Shown: piece by piece, positions 7,886 through 14,862 of the stretch
Layout of the letters: each line of letters begins with the position of its first letter
How positions within the stretch are numbered: position 1 is the first letter of the stretch
From: Blastocatellia bacterium
GTDB taxonomy: Bacteria; Acidobacteriota; Blastocatellia; HR10; J050
Direction: 5' to 3'
Length of the DNA: 38,945 nucleotides
NCBI GenBank assembly: GCA_025054955.1
Contig: JANWZE010000066.1
Location: 1-38,945 of the forward strand
Made by a program: the position numbers and the translations under genes
The notes under the pieces: model-generated
Databases searched by the model: none
The model's input: the letters and a program-made list of their open reading frames with translations, nothing else
Told to the model about the DNA's origin: nothing

Positions 7886-8061
7886 CTGTACGGGGCGCTC
7901 GCTGTGGCGCCCCGCCCAAACGGCCTCGACTCTGACAGAGCCCAAGCTCGACAACATCCTGTACGGGGCGCTCGCTGTGGCGCCCCGCTCCTACTACCTC
8001 GACTCCGACAGAGCCCAAGCTCGACGACACCCTGTACGGGGCGCTCGCTGTGGCGCCCCGC
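7886..8061. repeat. 73-bp tandem repeat with three identical hairpins
   Basis: A 30-base block beginning CTGTACGGGGCGCTCGCTGT occurs at 7886-7915, 7959-7988 and 8032-8061. In each, CGGGGCGC pairs with GCGCCCCG over the loop TCGCTGTG. The spacers between blocks are also alike (CTCGAC..TGACAGAGCCCAAGCTCGAC), so the period is 73 bp. It lies in the divergent gap between dnaB and the secreted P-domain gene. Confidence 0.92.
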
Positions 8062-8116
8062 TCCTACTGCCTCGAATATGCAATTCTTTCGTGAAGTTCG
8101 TGTGCTTCGTGGGGCT

Positions 8117-8167
8117 ATTTTCAAGGGAATCGTCCCCATGCAACGACACACCACGAAGCATGAAAAT
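8117..8167 (+). repeat. Dispersed element U, copy 6
   Basis: Outer arms ATTTTCA (8117-8123) and TGAAAAT (8161-8167) pair perfectly, as in the copy at 3925. Inside are AGGGAATCGTCCCCATG and CCACGAAGCATGAAAAT. It is preceded by the TTCTTTCGTGAAG...TTCGTGGGGC linker. The central stem is not obvious in this copy. Confidence 0.6.
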
Positions 8168-8186
8168 GGTTATTTTTAGAGGAAGC

Positions 8187-8215
8187 TTGTCCTACTACTA
8201 ACTGGCTAGTATAAT
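8187..8215 (+). promoter_or_regulatory. Sigma70-type promoter for the secreted P-domain gene
   Basis: TTGTCC at 8187-8192, a 17-nt spacer, then a perfect TATAAT at 8210-8215. It is about 140 bp before the start codon at 8355 and points towards it. Confidence 0.6.
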
Positions 8216-8354
8216 CCCGCCGGTTTCAGCGTCTGCTGCGTTACAATGTTGAAGCCATCATGAGTACTCAACGGAAGAAGTCCCCGCCACGAGCAGGTAG
8301 CGAGGGCGGCCTGAAGGGAGTGGGCATGCAATGTAAAGCTATGGGAGGAACTTT

Positions 8355-10751
8355 ATGGAAACACTCAAACGACATTTCGCATCGTTCTGTATTTTGCTTC
8401 TGGCTGGTGTGCTGGTCATATCCGGCGGTGCTGCAACCCGACAGCCTAACCGTCCGGATGATCCTCAAACCAACCTCAAGACGTTAAAAGCCCAATTGCT
8501 CCAATTGGAGATAAAGCAATTAGAAGAGGCCATTGCTGAAATGCAGCGGCAAGAAGACCTGCTGAGCGACAAAGTGCGTGCGGAAATCGCCGAGCTGCAA
8601 GCGCAACGGCAGCAACGGCAAGACCAACTCGATCAGTTGGCCTTGGAGATCAACATACCCGACATCCTGCCGGGTCAAGACCTTCAACAGCAGATCAACG
8701 CCGTCAAAGCCCAGATCATGAAGATCGAGCTGGACGACGTCAAAACGCAGATACGGCAACTGAAACAAGCAGGTGATAAAGGCTCGCCACTGATGCTCTC
8801 ACTCAGAGAGCGTTATCAGAGTCTGCAGCGCGAATACAATCAGTTCACCAAGCTGCCGGTCACCAGCACGCCGCAGGAGCCGGCTGCGCCGGAAGTGGTC
8901 TTCTCGAATCCAGCGCCAATTACGATTCCAGGTACCGGCACTAGCGGCCCGGCCGCGCCGTATCCCTCGACCATCACTGTCAGCGGTTTGACGGGAGTGG
9001 TGACGGATGTCAATGTCACGCTCACAGGTGTGAGTCACACATTCCCGGATGACATTGACATTCTGTTGGTCGGTCCGGGTGGGCAGACGCTTGTGCTGAT
9101 GTCGGACTGCGGCGGTAGTCCTGACATTACAGGCATCACGCTGACGTTTGATGATGCGGCAGCCACTTTACTTCCCGACTCCACTTTGATCGCTGCTGGA
9201 ACGTATAAACCGACGAACTATGGTACTGGGGATGCATTCCCGGCCCCGGCTCCGGCCGGGCCTTACAATAACCCGGCAACGGCTGGCACGGCGACGCTGG
9301 CATCGGTGTTCAACGGCATTTCCCCCAACGGCACTTGGGGCCTGTTTGTGGTGGATGATGTTGCCGGCGATGTTGGCGGCATTTCCGGTGGGTGGAGTTT
9401 AGACATCACCACTACCGGCGCTGCGCCTGTGAATGACTTTTGCGCTGGCGCCATCACGCTGAGCTGCCCCGGCACGCTCACAGCCGACACAACCATGGCC
9501 ACAGACAGCACGGTCAATGTCAACTGCGGCAATTTTGGCGATGACAAGGACGTTTGGTACAAATTTGTCGGTGATGGCGGAACTCACACCATCTGCACCA
9601 ACGGCAGCAACTACGACACGATCATTCAAATCTACACCGGCACATGTACCTCGTTGAATGATGAACCGTATTGCAATGACGATTGCTCCTTATTTCTATC
9701 TCTTCTTCACTCGTCCGTCACCTTCACGGCGGCGATGGGTGTGACGTATTTCATTCAAGTCTCAGGGTTCGCTGGCGCTAGCGGCAATCTGGTGATCAGT
9801 TGCGATAACGCTGCGCCAACAGTGACGCCCAGTCCGTTAAGTTACGGTTCGGTGCATCTTGGGTTGACGAGCGCGGCGCTGTTGACCACGGTGGATACGA
9901 CCGGTTGCGGCAGCGTGACGTTCACGAGCATCACCGAGGCGGGGACTAATCCGGGTGACTTCAGCCAGACACTGCCCGCCACGCCGTTCACGTTGAATGA
10001 TTGCAGCACATCGGTGACGTTCCCGTCCACGTTCAGTCCGACCGGACCGGCCTGTGGCGGCCCGCGCAGTGCCACGCTGACTTACACGACCAGCGCCGGT
10101 ACGATCGTGCAGACGCTCACCGGCACAGGCACGAACACAGCGCCGGTGGCCAATGCCGGACCGGATCAAACGGTGCCTGAAGGCGCATTGGTGACATTGG
10201 CCGGTTCAGCCACCGACAGCGATGCCCACGACGCCGGCGGACCGTTCACGTTCGCTTGGACGCAGACGGGCGGGCCGCCAGTGACGCTGAGCAATCCGGC
10301 AGCGGCCAATCCGACGTTCACCGCGCCCGAAGTGCCCAACGGCACGTGCGTCACGCTGACGTTCTCGTTGGTCGTATCTGATCAGCACGGTTGCCCGGAT
10401 GCCACGCCTGACACAGTGCTCATTCGCGTTGCCGATACTATCGAGCTGAGTGATGACAGCAACGGCAATTGCGTGAAGATCACGATGACATGCACCACAG
10501 CGGGCGCAGCCGTCTATTGCTTCAAGACAGGCGCTGGAACGACATTCACCGGCCCCTGCACGGTCACGGTCAGCGGCAATACCATCAACGTGCAAAGCAC
10601 GGCGGCGGACCCGAACGCGCTCCAAGGCATTCTGGACGTGGGTCGCTGCCGTGGGAATGCGCGGTTGACGATCAGCCGGCTGACGCCGACAGTGACGCAT
10701 ACCATTACATCGAATGTGAACGCATGTAACGACACATGCGCATGTCCGTGA
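8355..10751 (+). CDS. Large secreted protein: coiled coil, P-domain, PPC-like and PKD-like domains
   Basis: 798 aa, with GGGAGG just before the ATG. Visible order: signal peptide (residues 1-27); coiled coil of Gln/Glu/Leu repeats (about 40-170, e.g. QLEIKQLEEAIAEMQRQ); proprotein-convertase P-domain (about 200-355: FPDDIDILLVGPGGQ ... SPNGTWGLFVVDDVAGD); a PPC/CUB-like beta domain (about 365-485, DKDVWYKFVGDGG); an Ig-like choice-of-anchor-D-type domain (about 490-595, ending LTGTGTNTAPVA); a PKD/REJ-type domain (about 597-695, NAGPDQTVPEGALVTLAGSATD); and a Cys-rich C-terminal domain ending NACNDTCACP. No protease catalytic domain is present, although P-domains usually follow one. I infer a surface or extracellular adhesion role. 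No sorting tail was recognised. It is transcribed alone and closed by a strong terminator. Confidence 0.85.
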   Translation: METLKRHFASFCILLLAGVLVISGGAATRQPNRPDDPQTNLKTLKAQLLQLEIKQLEEAIAEMQRQEDLLSDKVRAEIAELQAQRQQRQDQLDQLALEINIPDILPGQDLQQQINAVKAQIMKIELDDVKTQIRQLKQAGDKGSPLMLSLRERYQSLQREYNQFTKLPVTSTPQEPAAPEVVFSNPAPITIPGTGTSGPAAPYPSTITVSGLTGVVTDVNVTLTGVSHTFPDDIDILLVGPGGQTLVLMSDCGGSPDITGITLTFDDAAATLLPDSTLIAAGTYKPTNYGTGDAFPAPAPAGPYNNPATAGTATLASVFNGISPNGTWGLFVVDDVAGDVGGISGGWSLDITTTGAAPVNDFCAGAITLSCPGTLTADTTMATDSTVNVNCGNFGDDKDVWYKFVGDGGTHTICTNGSNYDTIIQIYTGTCTSLNDEPYCNDDCSLFLSLLHSSVTFTAAMGVTYFIQVSGFAGASGNLVISCDNAAPTVTPSPLSYGSVHLGLTSAALLTTVDTTGCGSVTFTSITEAGTNPGDFSQTLPATPFTLNDCSTSVTFPSTFSPTGPACGGPRSATLTYTTSAGTIVQTLTGTGTNTAPVANAGPDQTVPEGALVTLAGSATDSDAHDAGGPFTFAWTQTGGPPVTLSNPAAANPTFTAPEVPNGTCVTLTFSLVVSDQHGCPDATPDTVLIRVADTIELSDDSNGNCVKITMTCTTAGAAVYCFKTGAGTTFTGPCTVTVSGNTINVQSTAADPNALQGILDVGRCRGNARLTISRLTPTVTHTITSNVNACNDTCACP

Positions 10752-10835
10752 TTCCTCTAATCAGATGGAGACAGGCGAGCACGAGCGTTGACATCTGACC
10801 GGCTCGGCTCGCCTGTGCCACAACACAATGAGAGA

Positions 10836-10886
10836 AACGGCAAACCTCAGGCTGACGGCCTGCGGCTCTGAGGTTCGCCGTTTTTT
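10836..10886 (+). terminator. Rho-independent terminator after the P-domain gene
   Basis: AACGGCAAACCTCAG (10836-10850) pairs with CTGAGGTTCGCCGTT (10868-10882) with one imperfect pair, directly followed by a run of T. It lies 85 bp after the stop codon. Confidence 0.9.
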
Positions 10887-10923
10887 CTTCTACCAATCGG
10901 GAAGGGAAAGGCCTCCGTTGGAG

Positions 10924-10971
10924 GGGCGTTGCTGTGTGGGTGCCCGCTAACGTGTGGTGTTTTTGTGTTGC
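10924..10971 (+). repeat. Dispersed hairpin element R3, copy 1
   Basis: Matches 17386-17434 with a one-base indel. GGGCGTT and GGTGCCC flank the loop GCTGTGTG and pair using G-T wobbles; the second copy pairs perfectly. Then comes GTGTGGTGTTTTTGTGTTGC. The rest of 10972-11320 holds AT-richer, low-complexity sequence (TTTCGATATTCGGATTTCGG) and no gene I can support. Confidence 0.7.
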
Positions 10972-11326
10972 TGCAACGCACGGTTGTAAGGGAATCCCTG
11001 TGTCGTCGCCCATCAGAGAGTAGCGGGATGTGCATCGTCTGGGTCAGGGATCATCCCTCCAATTCCCAGGGCGCCTTGCAGAGGCGTCCCGCGTTCTCCC
11101 GTTAGCTCGTTCATGCGGTGAGCCGCTCGCCGCGAACATCCATGCCAACTCCCGGGTGTAACTTTTGTGAAACAAGGATTGGGCAGTGTTTGGAACATTG
11201 AGATTTTGAACGTTTCAACTTATTTAGGATTTCGATATTCGGATTTCGGATTTCCCTCGAAGAGGGGCTTGGGATTTCAAAATCGCCTGGCGGAGCAAAG
11301 TAGCGAACCGGCATTTCTGACCTTTC

Positions 11327-11355
11327 TTGACGATATCAAATGACTCATGTATAGT
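11327..11355 (+). promoter_or_regulatory. Sigma70-type promoter for the hybrid histidine kinase
   Basis: TTGACG (11327-11332), a 17-nt spacer and TATAGT (11350-11355) make a near-consensus promoter 66 bp before the start codon at 11422. Confidence 0.75.
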
Positions 11356-11421
11356 CCCGTTCACTAAGCAAACCGACCCGGAGAAGAGCACAGGCCGTTG
11401 AATGCTTTTTGGTGAGGCACG

Positions 11422-13314
11422 ATGTTAGCAGACCATTCACTCTATCGCATCTTGTTGGTTGAGGATGATCCGGCCCATGCGACATTGATCCGGCGGGCGC
11501 TGCACAAGGAGCGGCCGCAGGATCAGGTTGTCGTGAGTGAATCGTTGCAGAGCACCTGGGAGCAGCTTGATCAACAAGCGTTCGATGCTCTTGTCGTTGA
11601 TTTTTCGCTGCCCGATGCCAGCGGATTAGAGTTATTGCAAGAGTTGCGCGTGCGTGGCCTGGACGTGCCGGTCATTATTGTGACTGGTCATGGCGACGAA
11701 ATGACGGCTGTGCAGGCGATGAAGCTGGGGGCGTTCGACTACATTGTCAAATCCCAAGATTACGCTCGCGCACTGCCGCTCGTTGTGTATCGCGCGATCG
11801 AAACCAAGCGGCTGGAACGTCAACTGGCCTCGGCTGAAGTCCGCTATCGGCTGCTGTTTGAGCAAGCCCAGGATGCCATCGGCATCATGGACCAGAACAT
11901 GCGCTTTTTGGATGTCAACTCGGCGTGCTCGGAGCTCAGTGACTACACTCGCGAAGAGCTGTTGAATATGACGGTTCTTTCACTGGTGCGACCGGAGGCC
12001 GTGGAAACAGCGCGACAGTTGTTCGAGCAGTTGCGGCGGCATGGTTCGTTGCGCATCTCAGAATGCCGCATGCTCCGCAAGCAGGGGACAGAGGTTGTGG
12101 TGAGCGTCTCAGCGGTCGCATTGAGCGAAGGCGTCTACCAGTTCATCGCCCGCGATGTGACAGAACAGAAGCGGCTCCAGCAAGAGCTCTTCCAGATGCA
12201 AAAGATGGATAGCATCGGCAAATTGACCAGCGGCATTGCCCATGATTTCAATAATCTGCTTGGCGCAATTCTGGGATATGCCTCGTTGTTGAAGTTGGAA
12301 TTTGATCCTCAACACCCGCTTTACGGCTTTGTTGAGACGATCGAATCATCGGCGCAACGAGGCGCTGATCTGGCTCGTCAGTTGCTCGCCTTCGGGCGCA
12401 AAGAGAAAGCGCAGACCAGCCCGGTTAATCTCAACAAGATCGTCGAGGAAGTGCGGCGGCTGCTGGCTCATACCATCAGCAAGCGGATCGAGATCATCGT
12501 TCATACGGATGATGAGCTCTCTATGGTCGAGGGCGACGCCGGACAATTGCAACAGGTCCTGCTGAATCTGTGCCTCAATGCGCGTGATGCCATGCCGCAG
12601 GGCGGACGACTCGTGCTGGAGACGCGCAACATTGTTTTGGACGAGGCGTTTATTCGCAACCATCCGGGCGCGCAAATCGGACCGCATGTGATGGTGTCAG
12701 TCACCGATACAGGCTGCGGCATGGATCAGGAAACGCAGCAACGCATCTTTGAACCGTTCTTCACCACCAAGGAACAGGGACAAGGCACAGGCCTTGGGTT
12801 GGCGATGGTCTACAGCATTGTGCGTAATCATGAAGGGGTGGTGCGCGTCTACAGTGAACCTGGGCATGGCACAACCTTTGTCATTTACCTGCCGGCCTCG
12901 AATCGCGCTGAGATGGTGATCGAAACAGCGCCGGTGGAGAGTCGAGGTGGGAGCGAATTCGTTCTCGTTGTTGACGACGAAACGGCGATTCGCAATCTGC
13001 TCAGCGACGTGTTGACCAGCGCCGGCTATCGCGTCATGACTGCAACAAACGGCGTGCAGGCCATACGGATTCTGGAACAAGAACCAGATATTGAGCTGGT
13101 CATTCTTGATATGATCATGCCGCAGATGGACGGCAAGGAAACTTATGAGCGATTGCGCGCGCACCGGCCTGACTTGCCGGTGCTCTTTTCTAGCGGATTC
13201 AGTCGGCACAATCTGACGCAGGAGATGCTCAACCATCCCCGCACGCATTTCATCCAGAAGCCCTATGTCGTGCATGACCTGTTAATGGCGGTGCGCCGCG
13301 TCTTGGATGAATAG
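11422..13314 (+). CDS. Hybrid sensor histidine kinase: REC-PAS-HisKA-HATPase-REC
   Basis: 630 aa, no membrane segment or signal peptide, so a soluble signalling protein. The N-terminal receiver (about 8-125) has acidic pocket EDD and phospho-acceptor Asp60 in VVDFSLPD. A PAS domain (about 140-250, LLFEQAQDAIGIMDQNMRFLD) follows. The dimerisation domain has phospho-His274 in SGIAHDFNNLLGAIL. The ATPase domain shows N-box LNLCLNARDAMPQGG and G-boxes DTGCGMD and GTGLGLAMV. The C-terminal receiver (about 510-630) has Asp563 in VILDMIMPQMDG. The order suggests that input arrives by phosphorylation of the first receiver, or through the PAS ligand, and leaves through the second. No DNA-binding domain or separate response regulator is next to it. 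The target is unknown. Confidence 0.95.
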   Translation: MLADHSLYRILLVEDDPAHATLIRRALHKERPQDQVVVSESLQSTWEQLDQQAFDALVVDFSLPDASGLELLQELRVRGLDVPVIIVTGHGDEMTAVQAMKLGAFDYIVKSQDYARALPLVVYRAIETKRLERQLASAEVRYRLLFEQAQDAIGIMDQNMRFLDVNSACSELSDYTREELLNMTVLSLVRPEAVETARQLFEQLRRHGSLRISECRMLRKQGTEVVVSVSAVALSEGVYQFIARDVTEQKRLQQELFQMQKMDSIGKLTSGIAHDFNNLLGAILGYASLLKLEFDPQHPLYGFVETIESSAQRGADLARQLLAFGRKEKAQTSPVNLNKIVEEVRRLLAHTISKRIEIIVHTDDELSMVEGDAGQLQQVLLNLCLNARDAMPQGGRLVLETRNIVLDEAFIRNHPGAQIGPHVMVSVTDTGCGMDQETQQRIFEPFFTTKEQGQGTGLGLAMVYSIVRNHEGVVRVYSEPGHGTTFVIYLPASNRAEMVIETAPVESRGGSEFVLVVDDETAIRNLLSDVLTSAGYRVMTATNGVQAIRILEQEPDIELVILDMIMPQMDGKETYERLRAHRPDLPVLFSSGFSRHNLTQEMLNHPRTHFIQKPYVVHDLLMAVRRVLDE

Positions 13315-13402
13315 AGGTTGACCCAGCACAGGCCGATTGGCCAGAGACGCGCGGCTGGCTTGGATGAGCCGGTCAGCCCCACCCGCGTGCACAGAGGTAA
13401 CT

Positions 13403-13924
13403 ATGAGAGAGATTCTGATCATTGTGATGTTGATGACGCCGCTCATGCTCTCGGCCCCGCAAGCGGGACGACACCGCGAAGAGCCGCCCAGCGCCCCAAC
13501 GGATGCGACCACGCCGGTGAAAACAGACACGCCACGACCGGTCTTGGTCAACATGACGCCGGACGAGTTTGACGCCTGTGGTCTAAAGAAGCTCTCGGAG
13601 GAAGAACTCAACCGCTTGGACCGCTGGTTCCTTCAACTGCTGGTGAAGCTTCAATCGCTGCCCAAAGAGCGCAGCCTCACCTTCGACCGTTCTGGCGAGG
13701 CTTCGACCGGCCGGACGACGGCCGAAAGCCGGCAACGAGACCTGGAACTGCAGGTGCAGGACTTAGAATCTCGCTTAGCGATCATTCGGCGAGAAACAAC
13801 CCGCATGTCGTTTGACATCACGCAAGCGCGCCTGGCCGCTTCGCGCGGCGATTGGTCTTCGCTCACTAGCACACTGCATGGGTTGGAAACCTCGCTTCGA
13901 CAGATTGAACGCGCCAGTCAATAA
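13403..13924 (+). CDS. Small secreted protein with coiled coil
   Basis: 173 aa starting at the ATG at 13403, which has AGAGGTAA just upstream; the longer open frame from 13337 lacks a ribosome site. A signal peptide (REILIIVMLMTPLMLSAPQA) is followed by a Pro/Thr-rich stretch. Next is a short block MTPDEFDACGLKKLSEEELNRLDRW, which resembles the F..aGL.KLS..EL..Ld.W motif seen in many secreted proteins. The final 65 residues are a predicted helix with heptads (QRDLELQVQDLESRLAIIR). It is 88 bp downstream of the kinase and may share its transcript. The function is not recognised. Confidence 0.75.
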   Translation: MREILIIVMLMTPLMLSAPQAGRHREEPPSAPTDATTPVKTDTPRPVLVNMTPDEFDACGLKKLSEEELNRLDRWFLQLLVKLQSLPKERSLTFDRSGEASTGRTTAESRQRDLELQVQDLESRLAIIRRETTRMSFDITQARLAASRGDWSSLTSTLHGLETSLRQIERASQ

Positions 13925-13961
13925 GGGCCTATTGTCCGCTGAAGGGAGCCGGTCGCGCGAC

Positions 13962-13991
13962 TTGATTTTTAATCAAGGCCAGTAGTATTCT
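13962..13991 (+). promoter_or_regulatory. Possible promoter for the esterase gene
   Basis: TTGATT (13962-13967) and TATTCT (13986-13991) are 18 nt apart. The first overlaps a small palindrome CTTGATT-TTT-AATCAAG (13961-13977) that could be an operator or a weak hairpin. Confidence 0.35.
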
Positions 13992-14041
13992 CTCGAACCC
14001 TGCTTTTACAAGAGAAATCCTAAACCATCAAGGAGAGGGTC

Positions 14042-14779
14042 GTGCATAAGGAATATCATCGTTGGTATAGTCCGAATTTAGGTCAAGAGATGCCGTTGGT
14101 GGTATATGGTCACTATGGGTGGCCGCTGTTGATGTTTCCGACGGCGGGGGCTGATTGTGAAGAGTATGAACGCTTCAACCTGATTGATGCCATTGCGCCG
14201 CATTTGGACGCGGGGCTGGTCAAGATTTATTCGATCAATAGCATTAACCGCGAGTCGTGGTTAGCCGATCACGTGCCGCCGCCCGAACGCGCCCGCCGAC
14301 AAGTGCTCTATGACCGGTATGTCGCTGAGGAAGTGGCGCCATTCATCCAGTGGCACTGTCAAACACCGGGCATCCCGATTGCCACCAGCGGCGTCAGCTT
14401 CGGCGCCTTTCACACAGCCAATACGCTGTTCAAACACCCCGACAAATTCAAATGTGTCATCGCCATCAGCGGCAGCTACGACATTCGCCCGTACTGCCAT
14501 GGCTACCATGATGACAACGTCTACTTCAATAATCCGGTGGAATATCTACCCAATCTGGAAGACCCTGTCATTCTTGAGCAGCTTCGCCAATGTTCGATTA
14601 ACATCATTACCGGCCAGGGCGCCTATGAAGCTCCGGAGCGATCCTATCAACTCTCGGAAATTCTCTGGCGCAAGGGCATCCCTCACAATCTGGATGTCTG
14701 GGGGCACGACGTCAATCACGACTGGCCTTGGTGGTATCGGATGTACAATTACTATCTGCCCAAATTGTTTGGACGATAG
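14042..14779 (+). CDS. Esterase-like alpha/beta hydrolase
   Basis: 245 aa, starting with GTG preceded by GGAGAGGG. No signal peptide, so likely cytoplasmic. It resembles the esterase D / antigen 85-like family: PLVVYGHYGWPLLMFPTAGADCEEYE at the start, a nucleophile elbow SGVSFGAFHTANTLF with Ser119, and a late GHDVNHDWPWW containing the likely catalytic His. The acid residue is probably in the segment around ITGQGAYEAPE, but I cannot fix it. The family cleaves carboxylic esters or acts as acyl transferase. It sits 84 bp before an acyl-activating fusion gene in the same direction, so a lipid-related role is possible but unproven. Confidence 0.82.
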   Translation: MHKEYHRWYSPNLGQEMPLVVYGHYGWPLLMFPTAGADCEEYERFNLIDAIAPHLDAGLVKIYSINSINRESWLADHVPPPERARRQVLYDRYVAEEVAPFIQWHCQTPGIPIATSGVSFGAFHTANTLFKHPDKFKCVIAISGSYDIRPYCHGYHDDNVYFNNPVEYLPNLEDPVILEQLRQCSINIITGQGAYEAPERSYQLSEILWRKGIPHNLDVWGHDVNHDWPWWYRMYNYYLPKLFGR

Positions 14780-14862
14780 TTGATCATAGCCACTGATGGG
14801 CTGACGTTCACAGCTCAGCAGACGGACGCTCAGTCATGGTCGTTGGTGAAGAGGTTCAGCTC

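Noticed and set aside
7886-8061. CRISPR array
   Set aside because: Only three blocks, and the spacers between them are similar to each other; no cas genes in the window.
11160-11300. AT-rich stretch as replication origin
   Set aside because: No DnaA-box cluster and no dnaA or dnaN nearby; it looks like low-complexity intergenic sequence.
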